The notes: a model not told the origin generated them from the letters alone. A DNA stretch of 64,000 nucleotides from Symsagittifera roscoffensis (GCF_963678635.1 NC_087064.1:62001-126000), one strand, 5' to 3'; shown: positions 34,846-44,557, counted from the first letter of the stretch. Program-made: numbers and translations.

Positions 34846-35997
34846 GTGGTAGCATGCAAGAGAAAAGACGAGGACAAGATACTACACAAGCACAACCTCA
34901 TCATATTACCACAGTTGTATCAGACAGAGGTGCTGTTCAGATCACATGACCAAATGGGGCACCAGGGGATAGACGAGGCGCAACAAAGAATACTTCACAG
35001 GTTCGATTGGCCAGGATTGAGGAAAGCCTGTGAGAGGTGGGTGAATGCATGCCTGGCATGCCTGCAAGTGAAAGACCCAAGAAAGATGAAATTCCCGCTC
35101 AAGTCAGTGGAAAGCTCGGAATTTAATGAAGTGGTGCAAATAGACCATCAGAAGATCTGTATGACGGAGTCGGGGTATAACCAGATACTGGTTATAATTG
35201 ATCACTTCACGAAGCTGGCAGAAGCGGTGCCGTGTCAAACAGCTTCGGCAGAGGAGACTTGTGACCACTTGATAACCCATTGGATATCAAGGTATGGTTG
35301 TCCAATGACTTTTCAGTCAGACAACGGCAAGGCCTTTGTGGGGGACTTGACTAAGGAATTAATGAAGAGGTCACACATTGCTCAAGCACACTCAACGACT
35401 TACCATCCTCAGACCAACGGGCTGGTAGAGAGACAGAATAGAACGTTGGTGAACATGCTGAGGATATACTGCTCCAGATACATGACGGACTGGGATAAAT
35501 ATCTGCCGCAAGTCGTAGGGGCATACAACAGTTTTCAACACTCAACGACGAAAATCAGTCCATTCATGATGTTGACAGGCAAAGAGAGAGCGATGCCCCT
35601 GACGTTCTTTTACCCGGAGTATGAAGGGAAGAGGACGTCGCCTCAAGCTTACGTGAAAGAAGCGATCAGGAGACAGCAGGAAATAAACGAGCTATGCAGG
35701 AGGAACACTGCGCAGGCACAAATGAGACAGCGCAAGAAATATGATGAAAAGATATTACAGGCGAAGCCATATGAAGTGGGCCAGTATGTGTGGGTTTTCC
35801 AGAATGTTATATCGCCCAAAGGGACGAAGAAACTACCCAAGAAATGGAGAGGACCATTCATGATAACAGAAGTACATCAACAAGGACGGTTCTACCGCCT
35901 GAGTACTGGGCGAGCAGCACATTATGAGAACCTGAAGCCTCATGTCCCATCCCCAGAGGACTGGTGTATACCAAAGGACATGGTGGGACTAGAGTAA
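34846..35997 (+). CDS. Integrase
   Basis: This is a 383-codon frame, open from 34807 after the TAG. It has an N-terminal HHCC zinc-binding domain (H-x3-H in SHDQMGHQG, then C-x2-C in ACLACLQ). The catalytic core has Asp100 (QIDHQ), Asp159 (SDNGKAFVG) and Glu195 (GLVERQNR), i.e. DX35E. It ends with a C-terminal domain carrying YVWVFQN and KKLPKKWRGPFMI, a GPY/F-type module. It catalyses insertion of the cDNA into host DNA. All key residues are intact. It ends at TAA 35995-35997, followed in the same frame by the acidic region. Confidence 0.95.
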   Translation: MVACKRKDEDKILHKHNLIILPQLYQTEVLFRSHDQMGHQGIDEAQQRILHRFDWPGLRKACERWVNACLACLQVKDPRKMKFPLKSVESSEFNEVVQIDHQKICMTESGYNQILVIIDHFTKLAEAVPCQTASAEETCDHLITHWISRYGCPMTFQSDNGKAFVGDLTKELMKRSHIAQAHSTTYHPQTNGLVERQNRTLVNMLRIYCSRYMTDWDKYLPQVVGAYNSFQHSTTKISPFMMLTGKERAMPLTFFYPEYEGKRTSPQAYVKEAIRRQQEINELCRRNTAQAQMRQRKKYDEKILQAKPYEVGQYVWVFQNVISPKGTKKLPKKWRGPFMITEVHQQGRFYRLSTGRAAHYENLKPHVPSPEDWCIPKDMVGLE

Positions 35998-36003
35998 CTA
36001 CTG

Positions 36004-36705
36004 GTGGAACCGGCATGTGAAGTGAACAAAAAAGGCACCAGAGACAAGAATGATGGCAATGAGAACTTGAGTTTGGATGACAATGAAAAAATAGAAGCGG
36101 ATTCTGAAGCGGAATCTTTCATGAAAGAGGACTGGAACGATCCGGAGCAAGGTGAGGTGCCGAAGTGGACAGAACCAGACTTGTCAATACCAGCGGGGAC
36201 AAAGAGTGGCAATCGCAAACGCACAGGCATGAGTTATAACAGGTATATTGACGATTTCCTGATCGACAAGATACAGACCGATGACCTAGGCAAAGAACTA
36301 ATTAGTGTGGGCGAGCTGGCGGCAGATGGTGAATGGCAGATCATCGATGATATTGAACACTACCCACAGAGAGACTACTCGACACCGGAACAGAAGACGG
36401 ATTTAAAACAGAGCGAGATAGAGAGGAGGGAGAATACATTCCTGAGGATATTAGAATGGATGCGCGATGTTAAGAACGGAAGCGAGGAAGGACAGAGCAT
36501 ACAGCAAGTTGACATATCAGCGGGGAAGTACATGAAAACGGAGAAACCTCTTTTCGGCTGGACGGCAACAGACAGCCCGCTCGATATTCCGCTAGATAAT
36601 TCAGACCCAGCATCATCGACGGGGACGTCGATAAATATTTTTGTCCGGGGAGTGGGGGTAGGACTTACCCACACCGAAAATTTAATGATAAAGAAACTCA
36701 GATAA
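36004..36705 (+). CDS. Acidic post-integrase ORF of unknown function
   Basis: This is a 233-codon frame in phase with integrase, separated from it only by TAA 35995. It is Asp/Glu-rich (about residues 1-60 and 95-150) with a Ser/Thr/Pro-poor charged middle and no domain I recognise. It ends at TAA 36703-36705, directly followed in frame by the macro-domain segment, so these may once have been one C-terminal Pol extension. Confidence 0.55.
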   Translation: MEPACEVNKKGTRDKNDGNENLSLDDNEKIEADSEAESFMKEDWNDPEQGEVPKWTEPDLSIPAGTKSGNRKRTGMSYNRYIDDFLIDKIQTDDLGKELISVGELAADGEWQIIDDIEHYPQRDYSTPEQKTDLKQSEIERRENTFLRILEWMRDVKNGSEEGQSIQQVDISAGKYMKTEKPLFGWTATDSPLDIPLDNSDPASSTGTSINIFVRGVGVGLTHTENLMIKKLR

Positions 36706-37257
36706 GTGAGAGAAACGTGCGGACTGGAACTGGAAGGGGAGGAGGCCGAGCCTACCATCGGACGGAATTTCAAAACGAAGTTTGAAATACCAAACGAATA
36801 CTCAGAAAATATCCTGATAACGGATAGTGACTTCATTCTGTCAGACAGGACTAGCGCAATCTGTATCACGGCGGACATGAGTTTCAAATCAAGACTGGAG
36901 GCTGACTTCAAGAGAGAGTACCAGAACGTGGAGTTTCTGTTTAGACAGAGACCGGGACTGGGAGGAATGGCCGCGCTTCCACCATCAGTAGCACAAGTCC
37001 CGGGCAAATACCTGTGCTTCCTAGTGACGAGGGTCAATGACAGGAACACGATCGATCCCGAACACGTGATGTTGGCACTAACAAGACTACGAGACTTCAT
37101 GATTGAAAGAGGGATAACGGAGGTCTCAATGCCGGTGTATGACCCAAACAGGGGGAAATTGAGCCCAAGGGAATTGTACGCTATCCTACACGTGGTCTTC
37201 GCAGCAACTGAGATAATGGTGCATCTTCACAAGAAATACTACTTGAGCATCGCCTGA
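36706..37257 (+). CDS. Macro domain (ADP-ribose-binding-like, OARD1/TARG1-type)
   Basis: The open frame has 183 codons; the domain spans about residues 55-175. In order it carries the ADMSFKSRLEADFKREY helix (family pattern D-M-S-x-G-x-A/L-x-x-F-K), a VGGVAVL-like GLGGMAALPP segment, KYLCFLVTRVNDRNTIDPEH (family: IYYLVTK-x-x-x-x-x-PT), LRDFMIERGITEVSMPV (family: GV-x-x-I/L-S-M-P-R-I) and a final VFAATEIMVHLH (family: VF-x-x-T-x-I-x-I-x-V). Macro domains bind or remove ADP-ribose. The GCGLD loop and the active Lys of OARD1-type hydrolases are replaced here (DPNRGKL; Arg/Val), so it may bind without hydrolysing, or be decayed. A macro domain is not part of the standard gypsy set. Confidence 0.78.
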   Translation: MRETCGLELEGEEAEPTIGRNFKTKFEIPNEYSENILITDSDFILSDRTSAICITADMSFKSRLEADFKREYQNVEFLFRQRPGLGGMAALPPSVAQVPGKYLCFLVTRVNDRNTIDPEHVMLALTRLRDFMIERGITEVSMPVYDPNRGKLSPRELYAILHVVFAATEIMVHLHKKYYLSIA

Positions 37258-37770
37258 GTCGGGTACACGGGGGTCTTTAGTTGGGCATGAGGGAAGAATC
37301 TCGAGTTGGGAGTGGGGGTACAAAACAGGTAAAGAATCTTAGAGGTGATTGGCAATTAATAATAATGAGTGATGGTGCTAAAACATAAAATGGATCTGCA
37401 TGTTTTTAGAAAATTTCCAATTGAACTATTTTAGTAGGACGAAAAGGAAAGGGTTTTAACTATAGTAGTGAAGGGGGTTTTTAGGTTAGGAACACAGCCT
37501 GTTAGTCTAAAATTTGGGTGTTATTTTCAGATTGATTTGGTAAAGTCAAATTGACTTCCCAACTGTATTCAATTGAAGAAAGGAAGTCTTTAAGCGGAAA
37601 AGCAAATTGAACGACGTTTCAAGAAGTAAACTCAAGTTGCTAAAGTAAACTCAAGTTGCTAAGGTAAAACTCAAGTTGCTCAGGTAAAACTCAAGTTGCT
37701 CAGGTAAAACTCAAGTTGCTCAGGTAAAACTCAAGTTGCTAAAACTCAAGATCATCTGGAAATTACAGAA
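37258..37770 (+). other. Spacer between the pol/macro block and the second ORF block
   Basis: This is AT-rich and non-coding. It contains a good splice-acceptor candidate, GGTGTTATTTTCAG, ending at about 37530, and a 20-bp tandem repeat at 37625-37747. Such a spacer is where a spliced subgenomic mRNA for downstream (env-position) genes would enter. Confidence 0.55.
37625..37747 (+). repeat. Six copies of a 19-20-bp repeat (CTCAAGTTGCT core)
   Basis: CTCAAGTTGCT occurs at 37631, 37650, 37670, 37690, 37710 and 37730, linked by AGGTAAAA or a variant. It sits 25 bp before the first ATG of the second block, so a role in its expression is possible but unproven. Confidence 0.95.
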
Positions 37771-38210
37771 ATGGCAGATCGATTCTGGAAGTCCATGCCA
37801 TCGGCTTTGAAAAAACCCACACTTGATGAGTTGTACAGAAGTCTGAGGGACCTGGATTTTACTCAAGTGGATGAGAGAATGGCAGTGATGCTGAATGCCA
37901 TCCTCCAGTTGGAGCAACAGGGCGAGTGCCGGGAGTCTGCGACAGAAGCGGTTTTGTTGGTAGGCTACACCACCGATGGAATATCCAATCAAGAGCAAAC
38001 CAGGTGGCTGTCATGGAACGTGGATGGAGCGATAAGGGGTTTCACTTGGCAAGGAACCCTGGCTTGAGTAACAATACTGAGTATGGTGCAGGGGAGTTCC
38101 CACTGCCGGTCAGACCATCAGTCAGATCCACCGGCCAGAGCACGAGTAAGACACCATCGATGACACGGGCGCAGCAGACGGGGAAGCGTATCCAGACGTT
38201 AGTATCATGA
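37771..38210 (+). pseudogene. First ORF of second block (frameshifted)
   Basis: The ATG at 37771 opens 98 codons (MADRFWKSMPSALKKPTLDE...). The reading then probably moves to the frame that runs to 38210 (DKGFHLARNPGLSN..., Ser/Thr-rich tail). It has helical, Gag-like composition but I do not recognise the family. It overlaps by 4 bp the next ORF, suggesting one original protein with the coiled coil. Confidence 0.5.
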
Positions 38211-38827
38211 AGAGAGAGCTTGAGAGGACTCAGCGGGAGAGGAACAAGGCGAACCTCGACCGGGATCAAGCGAAGCTCGAGAGAGATCAGGCGAAACTTG
38301 AGAGGGATCAAGCGCGGAGGGAACTGGATATGTTAAGAGCTGAACAGCTACAGGCAGAAAGAGTGCGAGAGAATGCCGCAAATTGTGAGCAGCTGAAGTC
38401 AGAGCTTGAAAGGATCCAGCAACGACAACGCGAGCTCGACATGCAGAAAGGGGCTAGGACCAAAGAGCGGGTGGTGACCAGCTCAAGACCAGAGTCACGT
38501 ATGGAGGTGGATGAAGCTCCTAGATCGAAGGGACGATTTAACCTCGATTGCGCGGCTCAAGAACATATGAACGAGGGGTTGGAAGTGTGGATACCGACTG
38601 AATCAGCGTCCTCCCTGCGTGGTCTAGAGACACAAGTAATACGCCCGTTGATGGACGTCGCGCTGCCTGGATATACACCAAGTTCGACCCCGAGTAGTAG
38701 TCAGGTGAGTGGTAGCTCGTCACGACTGAAAGAGTTGCACGAGCGGCTACAGCTAAGGAGTCGTGAGAGTCCAGCAAGAGTGGAGCTACCCTCGACATGG
38801 GGGGAGCAACATGTCAGGGTGTGGTGA
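38207..38827 (+). CDS. Coiled-coil ORF of the second block
   Basis: The frame has 206 codons. Residues 1-85 form a clear coiled coil with repeated LERDQAK heptad-like units; the rest is Ser/Pro-rich. The combination of a coiled coil followed directly by an esterase-like domain (next entry) resembles ORF1 proteins of CR1/L2 LINEs, which trimerise and carry an SGNH esterase. The resemblance is in architecture only. Confidence 0.65.
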   Translation: MKRELERTQRERNKANLDRDQAKLERDQAKLERDQARRELDMLRAEQLQAERVRENAANCEQLKSELERIQQRQRELDMQKGARTKERVVTSSRPESRMEVDEAPRSKGRFNLDCAAQEHMNEGLEVWIPTESASSLRGLETQVIRPLMDVALPGYTPSSTPSSSQVSGSSSRLKELHERLQLRSRESPARVELPSTWGEQHVRVW

Positions 38828-39554
38828 TCTCAAGTTACAAGAAGAATACGGAAGGTAGATACCACAGGCACAATCGGATGGACTGGAGCACGGCGCAGAG
38901 AGACACGAGAGATTGCTTCCATGACGCTGCTTGGGTGGAATACCTCACGCAGCCACGTGTGCCCGAGGGGGCGGTCCACCTGATCATAGGGGACAGCTTG
39001 TTGCGGGTGCTGACCCTGATTCAGTCCCATTGGCGAACGGGGATCTTGAGCTTCGCTGGAGCTGCGACGCCGCAGATGTTAGCAACACTTGAGATGCTAG
39101 GGATGGCAAGAGTATACACGGTGACTCTGATGGGAAGGTGACGAGGCTGCACGACAAGATGAGCTGCATTCTTGAGGAATTGCGGATTCAAATGGATCCG
39201 GCCATTCTTACGGTGAGCACCATCCCTTACAACATGAAAGCGGACCAACATGCAATGGAGATGAATACGAAAGTGCGAAACCTAAACGAAATAATCAGGC
39301 AGTTACACCAAAGAAGCGTCCTCCCCGTTGGGCTGTTGGACGTGGCCGAGCAATTGGAGCTATCTGCTTTCCCTGACGATACATCCTCGGATGGGATTCA
39401 CTTTGATAGGCCCAGAGGGGTGGAGTGGTTAAATGACGTCTTCCAAAGGCACATAAGCGCATTGGAGGCAGAGTTGCTAGAGACGGCACAAGTCGCATTC
39501 GGACCACCCCCAAATCCACCCTTCTTCAACCCGAGGTCTTTGTCCAGTCGTTGA
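38797..39554 (+). pseudogene. SGNH/GDSL-hydrolase-like domain (frameshifted)
   Basis: Block I is HLIIGDSLLRVL with the nucleophile Ser in GDS (38989-38997). A block II-like ILSFAGAAT follows. Near 39135 the frame shifts by one exactly where block III (G-x-N-D) is expected. The second frame carries helices and block V DGIHF (from 39390), supplying the catalytic Asp and His. SGNH enzymes are esterases or acyl-hydrolases. In LINE ORF1 proteins such domains are thought to help membrane or RNP handling. The domain is recognisable by three blocks; activity in this copy is unlikely because of the frameshift. Confidence 0.72.
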
Positions 39555-39601
39555 GTGCGATGGCCGATTCTTGAGACAGTTCGAGGAACAGCCGGACCAA
39601 G

Positions 39602-41431
39602 TTGCCGGGCGCCGCGCCCATGGAGGCTGAGGAGTCAACGTCATCAACTCCTCAGGGATCAGTAATATCCTCGGTGGTGGTGACGGAGAAGAAGAAACCG
39701 GAGAGGCCAGCGGAGACCAGTAGGTCGAGATATGTGGAGAAGGTGAAGGAGCTGGACTTGGAAGACCTGGAATGCAGGCTAGAGTTAGCGAAAGCTTTGG
39801 GTCTTGAGCGGGTGTCGCACGAAGACTTTGGTAGACACCAGTGCGTGGACTGGCTGAAGGCTCACGAGACACATTTCTCGAGAGCGAAAATGATGGAGAC
39901 AGCGGATCTGACTGGGATTCCCACAAAATCGGTCATGGGACCTATCAACTACAGACCCCTCAAGTCATTGGGGTTCCCGGGACTCGTGGTGGAGCCTCCC
40001 AAGCATCGAACCAGCATTGCCAGGATTAGGGTGGCAACTCCAGCACAGTTGAGGGTGGTGGACAAACTGATGGATCCGAGAGAAATGAAACTACCAGACG
40101 CCGCGTATGAAGGTACGAGATTAGCCGACGACCCCAGATACGGGAAACCCTGCGGGAATACGCAGCTGGCCAAAACCTTGGCAGTTTATGACAGGGCAGA
40201 CCCAACCGCTGCGACGGTGGTCATCGTGGCGGGATCGGACTTTGAGGGAACGTCTCCCAAGTTATTTTGGCAGGAAACTCTGATATATTCACTGCCGGGA
40301 GCGGAGCTAAACCAGATGTTAACCCTAGTGCTGGCAATAAAATCGGAGATGCCTTGCGAGCCTGAGCTACTACTGTTTGCAGGGATGAACGATCACTTGC
40401 ATGCGACGGGGTTTCTTGAGCAGCTCAAGGGTGATGCCTCACGATTTGGCTCCAAGACAAAAGTAGCGTTCACGACGTCCCCCGGGTACGCGAGCATGCC
40501 TCACGCTCTGCAAATTGTGTATGCGATCTTGAACTTGATAGCAGAAGGGAATGGGTGGCGTATTCTGATGGCAGCTCCCAATCGGGAGCTGGAACCAACG
40601 AACCTGAGACTTCGTAGATCAGAACTGGCGGCGGCGTGGGCGGATGTGTCCCACGCGTTGAGGGGCTTCTACGAGTTGGCTGACATCCTCCTTGTATTGG
40701 ACGAGGTCTTCTTGTTAGAGATATCCAATTTCGCTAGGCAACTCAAGCTCAGTCCGATTATAGGGGATGATCATCCAGTGGTGACTCACCTGACGACCAG
40801 TCTGTGGTTTCGAAGCATGGAGTTGACCATCACAAGCTCCACCAGTAAATCTAGAGGGCTGAGCAACGAAAGAAAAAACGTGGCCGCAGCGGAGAAGCAG
40901 CTGGAGTCGATGGTGTATCGACTGACACAAGTGAGAGGCAGGTGGCCCTTCCTAACACCAAGGCTGGAGAACGCCACGGAGAAGACAAGAGAAGGCGCCC
41001 CACTTCTAGTGAAGCAGATCTGGGATTTTCTTGAGGAGCAGCTGGAAGTGGCCGAGAAGAGGGAAATGACGGTGGGCAGGTTCGTCACAGCTGCCAACGA
41101 AGTCACGATTGGAGGATTCTGGAGGGAGCACGCAAGTGGTGAGCTGAGGACGAGGAGGGATCACGAGATTCTTGAGTTCTTGAGTCGTTTTTGGGGAAAG
41201 GAGTTCATGGCTGGAGTGTACAGCGCGAAAGAGACCATCTTTGGAGCCTTCATACAGGAAATCTTGAACATGCCCATCAGTCTGTTGTTGGCACTGTACC
41301 TGGTTTACCCAAGGTACCTGTTCAATATGGGCCCAGCATACATGTTCAGTCGGGGCGTGGACATACCAGTAGAGGCATTGGTGCTTCTAACCCACGGGGA
41401 ACTGGTGTCATTTCACCGACTAATGAAATAA
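39602..41431 (+). CDS. 609-aa ORF with possible second SGNH-like core
   Basis: It runs from ATG 39602 to TAA 41429-41431. Residues 200-400 follow an SGNH-like order: VVIVAGSDFEG (altered block I, G211-S212-D213), LLLFAGMNDHLHATG (block III G-x-N-D at about 262-264) and SPIIGDDHPVVTHL (block V Asp390/His392-like region). The C-terminal 80 residues are hydrophobic (NMPISLLLALYLVYP). If correct, the element codes for two divergent SGNH domains side by side. The altered block I would leave no GDS nucleophile context. This is a motif reading by eye. It could also be an unrelated alpha/beta fold. The next ORF continues in the same frame after the stop. Confidence 0.6.
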   Translation: MPGAAPMEAEESTSSTPQGSVISSVVVTEKKKPERPAETSRSRYVEKVKELDLEDLECRLELAKALGLERVSHEDFGRHQCVDWLKAHETHFSRAKMMETADLTGIPTKSVMGPINYRPLKSLGFPGLVVEPPKHRTSIARIRVATPAQLRVVDKLMDPREMKLPDAAYEGTRLADDPRYGKPCGNTQLAKTLAVYDRADPTAATVVIVAGSDFEGTSPKLFWQETLIYSLPGAELNQMLTLVLAIKSEMPCEPELLLFAGMNDHLHATGFLEQLKGDASRFGSKTKVAFTTSPGYASMPHALQIVYAILNLIAEGNGWRILMAAPNRELEPTNLRLRRSELAAAWADVSHALRGFYELADILLVLDEVFLLEISNFARQLKLSPIIGDDHPVVTHLTTSLWFRSMELTITSSTSKSRGLSNERKNVAAAEKQLESMVYRLTQVRGRWPFLTPRLENATEKTREGAPLLVKQIWDFLEEQLEVAEKREMTVGRFVTAANEVTIGGFWREHASGELRTRRDHEILEFLSRFWGKEFMAGVYSAKETIFGAFIQEILNMPISLLLALYLVYPRYLFNMGPAYMFSRGVDIPVEALVLLTHGELVSFHRLMK

Positions 41432-42650
41432 GGAGAGCCTCTGTCGATGGGAAGAACACACTCGAGTATTGACACCTTTTCGTATAAGTGTGCTGCAGGA
41501 CTAAAGACGCTGCTGGTGCAGTACCTACTGATGCAAAACCGGCACCTGACTGGTGAAGAAAAGAGCCGGAAGACAAGAGATGAGTGGAGGAAAGTGAATG
41601 GGGGCATGCCTCTGTTGACGGACCTATGCCTGGCCATGAGATCGGACCCCATGGGGATGATCCGAGGGCTAGAGGAGGTCGTAACCTGTATCTATGGACC
41701 GGCCGTCACGTTCGCGTTTCCAGATCCTCTGGTGACAGCTTATCGATACTCAGTGACCCACGTGAGCCTCATAAGCATACTAGATGGGACGACACTCAAT
41801 TGGTGTCAGCAGGAGGTGCTAAGGGCACAGATGAGCAACATGGTGCTCTTCGGAAAGGTAAAGGATCCGGAGTTGGTGATATACAGTTTCCGAGGACAAC
41901 TGCAGTGCAGGATGGGAGGCAAGCGCGAAGGCCCCATCGAAATCTATCCCAAGTTCTGGAACCTAAATCCCCCTGACAGCAAATGGACAAGGGATCTTGA
42001 GAATTCCCGCATGGAAGAAAAGTTTCGAGCTGGTGAAAAGGGAGCTAGAGGCGATATTGGAGAAGGAAGTCCTGCCAGCAAGCATTCCAGAATTTCCAAC
42101 AGTGAGGAGAATGACACTGGGGATGAACAGCTCCCTGGTGGTCCCGTCCCTTTTCGCGAGAGCAGCAACCGAAGAACAGCAGAAGAAGTTCATCGACGGC
42201 TGGGATCCTCTCTTCATCGGCTACTCTGCAGCTATTTATTTTCATACCAGCGATGCGAAAATTAATTCATGGACAACTCAAGCCAAGAAAATGAGAGGGT
42301 CGATGCCCCCGAAATTCGAGGTGCGAGATGCCTTGAGAACACTTGAGCGGGCAGGTCTAGAGAACACGTTGCCGGTGTGGGACGATGGCAGGATGATCGT
42401 GAATGAAGGACATATCGCACTAAAAGGAGACGAGATGGTGTTTGCCACAAGGAGATACCGGGCACCTTACGGACTGGAGCAGGTGGAAATGAGACAGGAG
42501 GGAAAGAAGCTGGATGCAGCAGGCCTATTGTATGTGGCTCTGACAGAGTATAAGAAAACGGGTCCAGCGACACCATCACTCCTATCAGTGGACACCCCTG
42601 GGGATAAAAAGGAGTGGTCCCGTAGAAGATCGATTCAGGAGGATTCTTGA
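41432..42650 (+). pseudogene. Unrecognised ORF in second block (one frameshift)
   Basis: In frame with the 609-aa ORF after TAA 41429, it reads GEPLSMGRTHSSIDTF... to about 41996. It then continues in another frame (from 41997, RIPAWKKSFELVKREL...) to TGA 42648-42650. Together it is about 405 codons, mixed alpha/beta in composition, with no motif I recognise. The stop at 41429 and the frameshift are probably lesions in one larger gene. Confidence 0.55.
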
Positions 42651-42681
42651 GAGAAGAGAAGCAGAATCGGGAGAGGAGAGC

Positions 42682-43062
42682 ATGGACGAGACTCTCAGTG
42701 AGGCAGGAGAGGATACGGAAGTGGGAAACACACCGGAGCAGAAGCCATCGGAGGAAGAGTTCACCACGCAAGAACTGTTGAAAGATCTGAGTGGAGAAAA
42801 TTGGGCAGCCACCCCCACGCCACCTCTGACCTCATCTCCCCGCAAGAATCTAGAGTTGCTACTGACGAGCGAGAATCCCAACATGGGAATGATTTTCCTG
42901 AGTGCGGAGAGAAGGGAGAAGAATACCTTCGAGGGAAACAGGGATGCCTTCCTAGGCACTCTGGATGAGGATGCTTGGCGAAAATTCTTGAGCGATTTTA
43001 ATCGAGAAGTGGACGACGACACTACATTGGACGATTTCAAGTTGGAGCTGTGGGACAGCTAG
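42682..43062 (+). CDS. Small acidic ORF
   Basis: This frame has 126 codons from ATG 42682 (MDETLSEAGEDTEV). It is strongly acidic with a Ser/Thr/Pro-rich middle. Its family is unknown. It overlaps nothing and may be the C-terminal tail of the preceding protein after a lost frame. Confidence 0.5.
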   Translation: MDETLSEAGEDTEVGNTPEQKPSEEEFTTQELLKDLSGENWAATPTPPLTSSPRKNLELLLTSENPNMGMIFLSAERREKNTFEGNRDAFLGTLDEDAWRKFLSDFNREVDDDTTLDDFKLELWDS

Positions 43063-43260
43063 AGGAGAGCTGCTGAGCAAGATGTTTGAGTTGAGGAAGG
43101 CATCACGGAAGACCAAGGAAGACAAATGTAAAGACAGCTCTACTCTGAAACAAAAAACTGACAATAAAATAATTGAACATGTAAGGGGGGATAAGGTCGG
43201 AACTAGTAATATAATTAAAAGTACTAATATCCTTAAGGCTCGAGCAGGGGGAGGCAAGAG
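43063..43260 (+). other. Short spacer / doubtful small ORF
   Basis: A 72-codon lysine-rich frame (43082-43300) overlaps this gap, but its AT-rich composition and TAATATAATT content look like spacer. I do not call it a gene. Confidence 0.4.
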
Positions 43261-44517
43261 TTGGAAGGGTTGGATGGAGACAAGGAAGTCGAATCAGTGA
43301 TGATAACGACAACGCCCCCGAGTAAAGACGTGAGGTCTCGCAAGAGGAAGAGAGACGTGGAGGGATTGGGCAGTCCTTCAGCGGATGCGGTCTCGGAGAA
43401 GAACTTGAGAGATACAGCCCCCATGGTTCTGGCACGATGGAAAACAGCAGCCTACAAGAGTAGCTACGAGCCAAGGAAACTGCTCGACGTAGAAAACAAG
43501 ATGGAGATCCCCACCAGCTCAACAACGGAAGAAGACTTCAAGCCTCAGAGGATGAAAATGAAGCGAGGTTCGACGAGCGGGCAGACCTGGGAAGTGGACG
43601 TCGGTAAAGAATGGGTCTCAAATGAACACCTGGCTACTGGGAAGCAAGTGACTAGCGATCCTCTTGAGAAGAATAAAACGAGGAACACCTCCCGACCGTG
43701 GTGGGTGGCCCTGGAAACATTGTAGGAATTGGAAGACTGCCTGAAGAAGCTCGAAAGTGGAGTGTCACGCAAACGACGCAACTGGGCTACCCAGCAGAAG
43801 GCTGATATCAATAAATTGGAATTGGAGAGCCAACTGAAGAGAACTTGGCAGAACTTGTTAAAAGATCATTTTGAAGAAGCGATGAGAACATCCTCGTCGG
43901 CATCGCCGTTGATGGCGAATCCCTTTATTAGGACCGCAGGGCAACTGACCTTCGCGTGGAGCCTGTTGGGGATAGACTTAGAGACACTGACTTCGTACGA
44001 AAAGTTGAAGTTGGGAGGCAAGAATCTAGAGGTATATCGAATGCTGATGCAGCACGTTGCTAGGGACAACTCAGGCTTGAGTCTGGCAAGGAGGAAAGAT
44101 GCTACCTGTTTCTTGAGGTGGACAATGTCGATGATGACTGACAGTACCATCCTAGCATGTCACCAGAGAGCAATTGGAAGCAAGACGCTGGAAAGGAGAG
44201 TCTCCACAGTCATCTTGAATGTGTACCAGAGTACTGGGATAGAAAAGGAGGATGGTTCTAGGCAATCTCTAGAGAGCCACAGGAAGTTAGATGAGATACG
44301 GAGATTCTACAACAAGAAGTTTGAGGAGAAACACGACGTTCACCGTAACTTGGCCTCGACGGGAGAGTACTTGAAACCCAACAAAAAGGGAGAGTACCAG
44401 TATGTGTCTGGAGTGATGGGGTTGGCCTACAACCCTTTCTCGGACTTGGAGCTGCTAAAGTTCTGGACAGAGAAGATAATGGAGATAGACACTGTGGAGA
44501 GAGAGAGAGAGACCTAG
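43261..44517 (+). pseudogene. Unrecognised ORF in second block with one in-frame stop
   Basis: A basic N-terminal part (MEGLDGDKEVESVMI, then RSRKRKRDVEG, a nuclear-localisation-like cluster) runs 155 codons to TAG 43723-43725. The same frame continues for 263 codons (ELEDCLKKLESGVSRKRR...) to TAG 44515. The second half is mostly helical (QLKRTWQNLLKDHFEEAM; MLMQHVARDNSGLSLARR). I do not recognise the family. Confidence 0.55.
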
Positions 44518-44557
44518 CCTAGGTCTGATTCTCGAGAAAACACCGGAAGTAATAAGT

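Noticed and set aside
44504-44528. Near-palindrome AGACCTAGCCTAGGTCT after a GA microsatellite
   Set aside because: It is short and located at a frame end; no independent evidence of function.
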